Origin: Nocardioides nematodiphilus
Lineage (GTDB): Bacteria; Actinomycetota; Actinomycetes; Propionibacteriales; Nocardioidaceae
DNA: 64,000 nucleotides
Assembly: GCF_020216525.1 (NCBI RefSeq)
Contig: NZ_JAIWOY010000001.1
Span: forward strand, 372,001 to 436,000
Reading direction: 5' to 3'
Part shown: positions 1-7,982 of the stretch, in pieces
Numbering within the stretch: position 1 is the first letter of the stretch
Layout: the number at the start of each line of letters is the position of its first letter
Position numbers and translations under genes: made by a program
Notes under the pieces: model-generated
Database searches by the model: none
Told to the model about the DNA's origin: nothing
Seen by the model: only the letters and a program-made list of their open reading frames with translations

Positions 1-387
1 CGCCAGGGCGTGCATCGGCAGGACGTCGTCGGAGTCGACGAACGTCAGGTAGCGCCCGCGCGCGGCCTTCACCCCGGTGTTGCGGGCGGCGCCGAGGCCG
101 CCGTTGGGGCGGGTGACGAGGCGTACGCGCGGGTCCTTGGCGACGTACTGCTCCGCGATGGCGCGCGAGCCGTCCGTGGACCCGTCGTCGACCAGGACGA
201 GCTCGAAGTGGACGAAGCTCTGCTCCAGGATCGACTCGATGCAGGCCCCGATGTAGGCCTCGACGCCGTAGAACGGGACGATCACGCTGACGGTCGGCGG
301 CCAGACCTTGCGGCCGGCCTCGCTGTCGCGGAACTTCCGGGCGGCCCGACGGGCGACGCCCCGCATCCGGGTGACGATCTCAGCCAC
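1..387 (-). CDS. Glycosyltransferase family 2, N-terminal part (cut by window edge)
   Basis: The first 129 residues of a GT2 enzyme are present; the rest lies outside the window. A basic leader of about 30 residues is followed by the GT-A start TVSVIVPFYGVEAYI, the nucleotide-binding signature VDDGSTDGS and the metal-binding VDSDD, all intact. Such enzymes move a sugar from an NDP-sugar to a growing envelope polymer. GTG at 387 is preferred because GAGGAG lies five bases upstream; GTG at 393 is in frame and also possible. The neighbouring genes carry similar GT2 domains fused to TagF domains, so the missing C-terminus may hold one too, but that cannot be seen here. Confidence 0.88.
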   Translation of the reverse strand, partial: MAEIVTRMRGVARRAARKFRDSEAGRKVWPPTVSVIVPFYGVEAYIGACIESILEQSFVHFELVLVDDGSTDGSRAIAEQYVAKDPRVRLVTRPNGGLGAARNTGVKAARGRYLTFVDSDDVLPMHALA

Positions 388-427
388 GCTCACTCCTCAC
401 GACCACCCGCGACAGGTTAGTGGAGAC

Positions 428-3037
428 TCAGCGAGGGGCGAGATTCCACCGCCCGGCCAGCTCGTCGACCACCCGAGCGGCCGCGCGGTCGTCGCGATGC
501 GGATGGAACCGGTCGTTGAAGGCGGCGACGTCGGCGGCGGTCCGGGAGCGGAGCCCGGTCGCACCGTCCAGGTCGCGCAGCTGCTCGACCACCTCGGCGG
601 TGGTGGCGACCAGCGGCCCCGGAGCGGTCTCGACGAAGGGGTAGAGGAAGCCGCGCTTGCTGCTTCCGTACGACTCGAGGTCGGGCACCAGGAAGACCTG
701 CGGGACCTCGGCGAAGGCCAGGTCGAAGCGGATCGAGGAGTAGTCGACGACCGCCGCGTCGGCGGCCAGGATCAGGTCGTTGACCTCGGGATGGTCGGTG
801 ACGTCGATGATCCGGGCGCCGCGGGCACTCACCTGGGGCAGCCGGTGGAAGCGGTGGCCGCGCAGCATCAGGACGTAGCCCGGGCCCAGGTCGCGGGCGG
901 CCGCGGCGACGTCGAGGTGCAGCGCCGCCTCCGCGGAGCGCCAGTCGGTGGCGAGGTCGTCGCGCCACGTCGGCGCGTAGAGAACGGCCCTCTGCTCGGG
1001 CGCGATCCCGAGGCCGGTCCGTAGGCGGGTCCGGGTGGCGGACGCGTCGGGGGCGACCAGGGCGTCGTCGCGGGGGTAGCCGACGCTGAGGATCGGCCCG
1101 TCGTACGCGTACTGCTCGCGGTAGTGCGCCGCCATCTCCTCGGTGGGCGTGAGGATCAGGCTCCAGGTCTCGCGGGCCCGGTCGGTCTCCCAGGCGATCC
1201 GGCGATCGCCGTACCCCTTGGCGCGCCACATCATCCGACCCATCGCCTTGGACGGATAGCCGTGGAACGTCTGGAGCAGCAGCTGTCCCTCGCGACGGAC
1301 GAACCAGCGATCGGGGTCGGCGTTCACGCACAGGTAATGGGCAGTGGCCATCGTGCGGTGCCACGCTCGCGAGCCGATCACGACCCCCTCTGCGCCCTCC
1401 GGCAGGGGTACGTCGGGCCCTGCGACGCCCCAGACGAGCCGCAGGTGCGGGAAGCGGCGGCGCAGCTCGACGTGCAGGGCGCGCTGGGAGTCGGTGGCGT
1501 GGTGGCCGCCGTAGGACTGCAGATAGAACAGGTGCGGCTCGATCGGCTCGCTGGTGCGGCGCGCCGCCTCCTGAAGTGCTCGCTGGTGGTACGGGCCGGC
1601 CTCGTCGTCGGCGAGCGGACCGGGGTTGGCCGGCAGCGGGCGGTCCGGGCCCCCGAGGTCGAGCACCAGCTCGCCCTGACGGGTGACGCCCTGCGTGGTG
1701 AGCACGACCTGGACGCCGACCCGGTCGGTCGATCCGGCCGGCGCGTCGAAGGAGAGCGTGAAGGCGCCGTGTGCGACGTCGTGGCAGGGACGGCGGTCGC
1801 CGTGGTTGGCGCTCGGGTCGTGCCGCTGAGCGATGGAGACGGGCGGAGTGAGGGTGAGGTGCGGCGCGGACGGCAGGCCGAGGTGGTCGATCCAGCCGAC
1901 GACCTCGGCGGTGACGCGCCCCGACGGCGTCCGGGTGAGCGCGCGTACCTCCAGCCGCAACGGCGTCTCGGCCTCGCTCATGGTGAGCAGGTCGGCGGGG
2001 ACGTCGGGCGGGACCGGGAGCTCGGCCACCACCTCGCCGTCGACCACGCGGGTGGGCTGGTCGGCGCCCTCGAAGGTGCGGGCGAGGACGAGGTCGGCCA
2101 GGTCGTCGCGGCGGTCCTCGGTGGCGAGCCACAGCTTGACCCTGGCCTCGGCGCCGATCGCCGCCGGCAGCGGCGCCGCGGAGAGCTCCGCGATGACCCG
2201 GCGCAGCAGCGCCCACTGCTCGGGCGTCGCGCGCTCGGCGTCGTCGAGGAAGGTCTGGAGATGCGTGTCGAGCAGGGCCCAGCGCCGCCAGCCGGACGCC
2301 TCCTGCGCGCTCTCGGCGAGGGCGGCCAGGAGCTGCTGCTCACCGGCCCACCACTCCTCGAGGACGGCGAGGCTGTGCGGGCGTGCCCCGAAGACGACGT
2401 CGTCGCGGCGCCCGGCTCGCAGGTAGGTGACGTCGGGCAGGAGGTCGAACGTGCCCGCCAGGCCGGCCAGCGGGCCGGCGGGCCGCCAGGCCCGGCGGGC
2501 GTAGAGCCGCGCGCCCGGCGTCAGGTCGGCGACCGCCTCCGGCGCGGCGGCGAGGGTCGTCGCGAGCCGCTCGGTCCGGTGCGCGACGCCGTACGCGGTG
2601 GTGGCGACGGCGTAGCCCTGCCGCGGGACCGCGACCCGGCCGACGGCGGCGTCGCTGCCGGAGCGCTCCGCAGCGCCGACCAGCGTGGCCAGCGCGTCGC
2701 GTGGCAGCAGGTCCCCGGCCGCAGGGGCGATGACGTAGCGGGCCGGGCCGAGGCTCGCGCCGGCCAGCGCGGCGGTCGCGTCGGCGGCGTCGTCCCCCAT
2801 CACCCGGATCCGCCAGTCCTCGCCGGCGTGCCGCTCGGCGATCGCGCGTACGGCCTCGGAGCGGCCCCACGGCGCGACCACGATGTCGAGGTTGTGGTGG
2901 GTCTGAGCGCGCAGGCTGTCGAGCAGCGGCCCGATGCGCCTGGTCTCCTGGTCGCTCGCGGCGACCACGACCGTGACCCGCGGGCCCCGGAAGCGGCGGC
3001 GGAGCGGACGCGTCGCCCGTCCCACGATCCGCCGCAT
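428..3037 (-). CDS. TagF-type polyol-phosphate transferase with degenerate GT2-like N-terminus
   Basis: 869 residues. The C-terminal half (about 510-869) is a CDP-glycerol glycerophosphotransferase (TagF/TarF) domain, with the catalytic-histidine motif LQTFHGYPSK (His592) and VVDYSS near residue 765. This family polymerises or primes glycerol- or ribitol-phosphate chains at the inner membrane face. The N-terminal 200 residues look like a GT-A fold (VTVVVAASDQETRRIGPLLDSL), but VDDGSTDGS reads as VAPWGRSEA and the DSDD motif as PAAGD. The glycosyltransferase half is therefore probably inactive. The gene is divergent from the next one with about 46 bases between starts. Substrate is unknown. 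Confidence 0.85.
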   Translation of the reverse strand: MRRIVGRATRPLRRRFRGPRVTVVVAASDQETRRIGPLLDSLRAQTHHNLDIVVAPWGRSEAVRAIAERHAGEDWRIRVMGDDAADATAALAGASLGPARYVIAPAAGDLLPRDALATLVGAAERSGSDAAVGRVAVPRQGYAVATTAYGVAHRTERLATTLAAAPEAVADLTPGARLYARRAWRPAGPLAGLAGTFDLLPDVTYLRAGRRDDVVFGARPHSLAVLEEWWAGEQQLLAALAESAQEASGWRRWALLDTHLQTFLDDAERATPEQWALLRRVIAELSAAPLPAAIGAEARVKLWLATEDRRDDLADLVLARTFEGADQPTRVVDGEVVAELPVPPDVPADLLTMSEAETPLRLEVRALTRTPSGRVTAEVVGWIDHLGLPSAPHLTLTPPVSIAQRHDPSANHGDRRPCHDVAHGAFTLSFDAPAGSTDRVGVQVVLTTQGVTRQGELVLDLGGPDRPLPANPGPLADDEAGPYHQRALQEAARRTSEPIEPHLFYLQSYGGHHATDSQRALHVELRRRFPHLRLVWGVAGPDVPLPEGAEGVVIGSRAWHRTMATAHYLCVNADPDRWFVRREGQLLLQTFHGYPSKAMGRMMWRAKGYGDRRIAWETDRARETWSLILTPTEEMAAHYREQYAYDGPILSVGYPRDDALVAPDASATRTRLRTGLGIAPEQRAVLYAPTWRDDLATDWRSAEAALHLDVAAAARDLGPGYVLMLRGHRFHRLPQVSARGARIIDVTDHPEVNDLILAADAAVVDYSSIRFDLAFAEVPQVFLVPDLESYGSSKRGFLYPFVETAPGPLVATTAEVVEQLRDLDGATGLRSRTAADVAAFNDRFHPHRDDRAAARVVDELAGRWNLAPR

Positions 3038-3083
3038 GCCCGCAGACTACCGAGAGCGACCCACGGCCCTAGGATCTGCTCTG

Positions 3084-6000
3084 ATGAGCGCCACCTGGGA
3101 ACGTCTCCGTCGGCGGCTGCGCCGACCCGTCGTGTCGCTGGTCGTGCCCGTCTACAACGTCGAGCCCTATCTCGCGGAGTGCCTCGACAGCCTGCTGGAG
3201 CAGACCCTCCCCGACCTCGAGGTGATCGCGGTCGACGACGGCTCCACCGACGGCTCCCCGGCGATCCTGCGCGCGTACGCCGCCCGCGACCGGCGGGTGC
3301 GGGTGATCACCCAGGGCAACGCCGGGCAGGGCGCCGCCCGCAACGCCGGCGTCGAGGCGGCCCGCGGCGAGTTCCTGATGTTCGTCGACAGCGACGACAT
3401 GGTGCCGCGAGGCGCGCTCGCCGCCATGGTGGCGACGCTGCGGAGCACGGGATCGGACTTCGTCGTCGGAGCGGCGCAGCGCTTCAGCCATCGCCGCAAC
3501 CTCGAGGTGGCCTGGGGTGACACGGTGCACGACCGCGACCGCCTCGCGACCACGCTCGACGAGTTCCCCGACGCGATGCTCGACATCATCGCCTGCAACC
3601 GGCTGTTCCGCACCGAGTTCTGGCGCCGGAGCGTGCCCCCGTTCGAGGCCGGCATCGCGTACGAGGACCACGTGCCGATGCTGGCCTCCTCGGTGCTCGC
3701 CACCCGCTTCGACGTGCTCGCCCGGGTGGTCTACCGCTGGCGGATCCGTACGGACGGCAGCTCGACCAGCCAGCAGAAGGCGCAGCTGCGCAACCTCGAG
3801 GACCGGATCGCGGTCAAGGAGCAGGCCCATCGGCTGCTGCAGGAGCACGCCTCGCCGCTGGTCTTCGACGCGTGGGTCGCGCGCACCATCGACATCGACT
3901 TCCAGCAGTACCTGCGCTTCGCTCTCAGCGCCGACGACGTCTACCGCGAGCGCCTGCAGTCCGCGCTCCGGACCGTCTTCGAGCGCGCCACCGACCGGGC
4001 CCTGGACCGGATGCGCTTCGCACCGAAGGTGCGCGCCTGGCTCGGCGCCCAGGGCGACTGGGCCGCCGTCGAGCGGGCCGACGCGTGGTTCCGCGCGCAC
4101 GGCTCGCTGCCGCCGAGCCGGGTCGCCGGCGACCGGATGCTCGCGACCTTCTCCCCGCTGCCCGACTTCCTGGCCTCCGTACCTGCCTCGATGCTCACCC
4201 TGTCCGCGAGCGAGACGCCGCTCGTGGCGACGCTGCGCAGCGCCCGCTGGGCGGGGTCCCGCCTCACGCTCGAGGGGTACGTCGTGGTGCGCGGGCTGGA
4301 CGCCGGCGAGCGCACCCCCGACGTCGCGGCCTGGCTCGTCGCGTCCGACGCCCCGGAGACCCGGGTGCCGGTCCCGCTGAGCCTCGCCGCCGACGACAGG
4401 GTCGACGCGTGGGCCGACGACGCCGCGATCAGCTACCGGCACGGCCGGTTCTCCGTGGAGGTCGACGTCGCGCGCCTGCCCGGGACGGGCGAGCGCACCT
4501 GGCACCTGAGGCTGCGCGCGAGCGAGGACGGGCTGGTCCGCGAGGGCGGTGTGCACCGGGTGCTCGACGGCTCGGCCGTCGCCCAGGTCCCCGGGATCGT
4601 CGCGACGCCGAACGGCCCTGGGATCCGGGTCCCCGCCGCGACGAGCTCCGAGGAGGAGCCCGCTGCCCAGCGGATCGGGGTGCATGGGGTCGACCTGGAC
4701 GGGCGGCGACTCATCCTGAGCGTGGACGCCGTCGGCTTCTCCCGCGACGAGCTACGGGGCGCGGTGCTGCAGGGCGACGCGGCCGTGATCCCGCTCGCCG
4801 CTTTCGAGGAGGGGCGTCTCACCTTCGAGCTGGCGGTGGAGCGCTGGGGTCTGGCGGCGACGGCCGCCCCGCGCGGCGGTTACCGGCTCACCGTCGGCGG
4901 CGTGATGGCCCGCCCCGTCGGTCCGCTGCCGCCCCAGCTGCCCTACGTCCAGGTCGACGACCACGTACGCGTCACCGCGCGGATGCGCGCCAACGGCACG
5001 TTGGGGCTGCAGGTCGCGGCGCCGCTGAGCGACGCGGAGCGCTCCGCGGCCGGACAGCTGCGGCTGCGCACGCGGACCCACGCCCAGCCGGATCCGGGCC
5101 TCGTCCTCCTCCAGTGCGGGTCGGGCGACCGGCTCGACGGCGACCCGCTCGCTCTCGACGCCGCGCTGGCGCGGCTGCGCCCCGACCTGCGCCGGGTGTG
5201 GGGGATGCGCTCCGGCGAGGCCGTCCCGGCCGGTGCGGAGGCCGCCGTGGTGGGCAGCGAGCGCTGGCACCGCCTGCTGCGGAGCGCCACGACGATCATC
5301 TCCGACGGCGAGATCGGCGAATGGTTCGAGCCTGCCGGCTTCCAGCGCTGGGTGGTCACGGGACAGGGCCACCCGGCCAAGTCCATGGCCGCCGACGCCC
5401 GGACGGGACGCCACCGCGCCTGGACCCACCTCCTGGCCGCGTCACCGGACGCCGAGCGGCTCTACCGGGCCGATCTGGGCTTCACCGCACCGGTCCTCAC
5501 CCTCGGTCAGCCGCGCACCGACCTGTTGCTCACCCCGGATGCCGACGCTGTCCGCGCCGGGGTCCGCGCGCGGCTCGGGATCGACCCCGACACCACCGCG
5601 GTGCTGTATGCGCCGACCTATCGCGACGCGCAGGTCGGCCGGATCCGCTCGGCGCCGCTGCCCCGCGACCTCGATCTGGCCGCGATCGACGCGCTGCCGG
5701 GCACCTCGGTCCTGCTGCGTGCGCACCCGTACGACGCGCCCGACGCGGCGGCCTGGGCCCGGGCGTCGGGCGTACCGGACCTGACCGACTACCCGCGTCA
5801 GGCCGACCTCCTGCTCGCGGCCGACGTGGCGATCCTCGATCACTCCGCGCTCCGCTTCGACTGGGCACTGACCGGCAAGCCCACGATCTGCTTCCTCCCA
5901 GATCGGGAGGCCTACGAGTCGCTCCGCCCCCCGCTGATCCCGTACGAGGAGACCGCGCCGGGCCCGATCGTCACCCGCAGCGACGAGGTGGTCGCGCTGC

Positions 6001-6119
6001 TCAGCGACCTGCCGGCCCTGCGGGCCGCATCGGCGCCGTTCGCCCGGGCCGTCCGAGCGCGGTTCGCGGCGCTCGACGACGGGTCGGTGGCCGAGCGGGT
6101 CGTCGTCGCGCTGTTCTGA
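3084..6119 (+). CDS. GT2 glycosyltransferase fused to a divergent TagF-like domain
   Basis: 1011 residues from ATG at 3084, where the protein begins MSATWERLRRRLRR; an in-frame start further upstream would overlap the divergent gene. The N-terminus is an intact GT2 domain with VSLVVPVYNVEPYLAECLDS, VDDGSTDGS and VDSDD. A beta-rich middle section of roughly 300 residues follows. The C-terminus (about 670-1011) is TagF-like, including LRAHPYD and RFDWALTGKP. Two key places are changed. The HG of the catalytic motif reads QG (TGQGHPAK, Gln761), and DYSS reads DHSA (919-922). Sugar transfer is likely retained; polyol-phosphate transfer is doubtful unless His763 substitutes. Confidence 0.86.
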   Translation: MSATWERLRRRLRRPVVSLVVPVYNVEPYLAECLDSLLEQTLPDLEVIAVDDGSTDGSPAILRAYAARDRRVRVITQGNAGQGAARNAGVEAARGEFLMFVDSDDMVPRGALAAMVATLRSTGSDFVVGAAQRFSHRRNLEVAWGDTVHDRDRLATTLDEFPDAMLDIIACNRLFRTEFWRRSVPPFEAGIAYEDHVPMLASSVLATRFDVLARVVYRWRIRTDGSSTSQQKAQLRNLEDRIAVKEQAHRLLQEHASPLVFDAWVARTIDIDFQQYLRFALSADDVYRERLQSALRTVFERATDRALDRMRFAPKVRAWLGAQGDWAAVERADAWFRAHGSLPPSRVAGDRMLATFSPLPDFLASVPASMLTLSASETPLVATLRSARWAGSRLTLEGYVVVRGLDAGERTPDVAAWLVASDAPETRVPVPLSLAADDRVDAWADDAAISYRHGRFSVEVDVARLPGTGERTWHLRLRASEDGLVREGGVHRVLDGSAVAQVPGIVATPNGPGIRVPAATSSEEEPAAQRIGVHGVDLDGRRLILSVDAVGFSRDELRGAVLQGDAAVIPLAAFEEGRLTFELAVERWGLAATAAPRGGYRLTVGGVMARPVGPLPPQLPYVQVDDHVRVTARMRANGTLGLQVAAPLSDAERSAAGQLRLRTRTHAQPDPGLVLLQCGSGDRLDGDPLALDAALARLRPDLRRVWGMRSGEAVPAGAEAAVVGSERWHRLLRSATTIISDGEIGEWFEPAGFQRWVVTGQGHPAKSMAADARTGRHRAWTHLLAASPDAERLYRADLGFTAPVLTLGQPRTDLLLTPDADAVRAGVRARLGIDPDTTAVLYAPTYRDAQVGRIRSAPLPRDLDLAAIDALPGTSVLLRAHPYDAPDAAAWARASGVPDLTDYPRQADLLLAADVAILDHSALRFDWALTGKPTICFLPDREAYESLRPPLIPYEETAPGPIVTRSDEVVALLSDLPALRAASAPFARAVRARFAALDDGSVAERVVVALF

Positions 6120-6183
6120 TCCGCATGGCAGGATCGTCGTCGCCGCGCGACCGCACGCACGTACCGCTGAGAGGCAAGCAGAG

Positions 6184-6531
6184 ATGATTGGTGAGTCGGA
6201 GAACCGCCCCTGGGGTAGCTGGCGCGTCCTCGACGAGGGCGAGGGCTACAAGGTCAAGCAGATCGAGGTCCTCCCCCACTCCCGCCTCTCGTACCAGACC
6301 CACGCCCACCGCTCCGAGCACTGGGTCGTGGTCTCCGGGACGGCCACCTCGATCATCGACGGCGAGACGGTCGTCACCGGCCCCGGCGAGTACGTCGACG
6401 TCGCCGTCGGGGTCCCGCACCGCATCGTCAACGCCACCGACCTGCCCCTGATCATCATCGAGGTGCAGCGCGGCTCCTACACCGGCGAGGACGACATCGT
6501 GCGCCTCGAGGATGACTTCGGCCGCAACTAG
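6184..6531 (+). CDS. Stand-alone cupin, mannose-6-phosphate isomerase type II-like
   Basis: 115 residues forming a single cupin barrel. It resembles the C-terminal isomerase domain of bifunctional mannose-1-phosphate guanylyltransferase/mannose-6-phosphate isomerase. Family marks are the start NRPWGSWRVLDEGEGYKVK, the metal-site stretch HAHRSEHWVVVSG and the second motif PGEYVDVAVGVPHRI. If active it would interconvert fructose-6-P and mannose-6-P and so feed GDP-mannose synthesis, which suits the surrounding glycan genes. It lies 64 bases after the GT2/TagF gene on the same strand and converges on the membrane-protein gene. A binding-only role is possible. Confidence 0.8.
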   Translation: MIGESENRPWGSWRVLDEGEGYKVKQIEVLPHSRLSYQTHAHRSEHWVVVSGTATSIIDGETVVTGPGEYVDVAVGVPHRIVNATDLPLIIIEVQRGSYTGEDDIVRLEDDFGRN

Positions 6532-6543
6532 CGCGAACCGCGG

Positions 6544-7982
6544 TCAGTCGTCGGCGCGGAAGAAGAGCGGGCTCAGCCACCACGGTGGCCGGTGGTCGTT
6601 GAGCGGGGTGTCCACGAGTGCGGCGGGGAAGCGGACGAGGACCTGACCCTGCGGGCCGAGGAGGACCGAGGCGTGGGGTGCCCGGTGCCGCGCGTAGCGG
6701 ACCAGCGGCGCGCAGTCGGTGCACACGCCCGAGACCTCGATGCCGGTGCGCTGCTGGAGACCGTTGCCGAACTGCTGCGCGGTCTGCAGATCCACGCTGT
6801 TCTCGGCGTACGTGGTCCGGGGCACCAGCACGATCGGCCGCTGTCCACGCTCGGAGAGCGTGACCGCCCGCGCCCGGATGTGATCCATCGCCGACTCGAA
6901 CCGCTGGTGCGCCCGCACCTGGGTCGCGGCGTAGAGCGCCCCCAGGCAGCGAAGGCGATCAGCGCCAGGCCCGCGATCAGCCTGGTGGACCGTGGCCCGG
7001 TCCGCAGCGTCCAGGCGATCGCGATCACCCCGAACGGCCACGTCCAGCTGACCGACCGGATCGGCAGCCCGACCCCGTTGACCACCGTGGTGGCACCGCT
7101 GAGACCCCACGCGAGGACGAACGCGGCAGCCAGGACCAGCCAGCGTCGGTCCGCGCCCGCGCGCGGGGCGAGCACGACACACACCGCCACGGCCAGCAGG
7201 GGCAGGACCGTGAACCGCGCGACCTGAAGGTTGTCGTGGAGGACCATCACCAGGTTGTGCGCCAGCGATCGTGGTCCGTGCACGGGATGGGGCGCACGCC
7301 AGGCCTGGATCTCCATCCCGAAGACCCCGAACCGGATGTCGTTGAGGACGTAGACCAGCAGGATCGCACCCACGTAGCCGGCCGCGAGGGTCCCACCCAC
7401 GAGCGCCAGCCGTCGCCACGAGGCCTCCCGGTGGAGCACGGCGAGGAGCGGAAGCAGGAGCAGCGCGAACGGCGGGTAGCCGAGGGCGAGGGCGAGCACC
7501 GCGACACCGAGCAGCGCCAGGTGCAGGCGCGGACGACTCCTGGTGGCGGTCAGCGCGATGCCGGCGGCCGCCAGGACGAGCATCGCCAGCATCAGCGTCG
7601 CCGGCCAGTACGAGATCTGGGTGATCATCGGCGAGGCGAAGACGGCCACGGCGATCGGGACCGCCCACCAGTCCCGCGCGAGCAGCCGCGTCAGGGTCGC
7701 GGTGGCGAGCGACCACCCGAGCCAGAAGCCGAGCGTGACCACGTGCGATCCCAGGTGCTGGGAGCCGAGGCGCCACCACCAGTAGTTCAGCCAGCGACCC
7801 TCGTGCAGCACCCGGGAGGCGTGGTCGAGCACGAAGGGGCTGCCGTCGGGCAGCAGCATGTCCCAGTCGTCGTGCTCGAGCACCGGATGCAGCACGGTCA
7901 CCCAGGTCAGCGTGACGGTGATCGCCACCAGGACGCCGACGGCGGTCGGGACCAGCCGCGCCGCCCGGATGCGGGCGAGCAT
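6544..7982 (-). pseudogene. Frameshifted polytopic GT-C-like membrane protein
   Basis: Reading from ATG 7982 gives a multi-span membrane protein. After the first membrane segment comes a loop with LEHDDWDMLLPDG, an acidic motif where GT-C glycosyltransferases keep catalytic aspartates. The frame is good to about 6945 (LIAFAAWG) and then turns into arginine/proline-rich nonsense. The sensible continuation, ALYAATQVRAHQRFESAMDH to the stop at 6544, lies in another frame. The switch coincides with a run of five C (G on the coding strand) at 6939-6943. One extra G would restore a 479-residue protein with a soluble tail. Unshifted reading runs on to 6573. The ATG overlaps the upstream stop as TGATG. 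A sequencing error cannot be excluded. Confidence 0.75.

Noticed and set aside
6184..6531. Truncated mannose-1-phosphate guanylyltransferase (cupin remnant)
   Set aside because: The small protein has its own start and a complete cupin; no remains of the nucleotidyltransferase domain are seen upstream, so a stand-alone cupin is the better reading.
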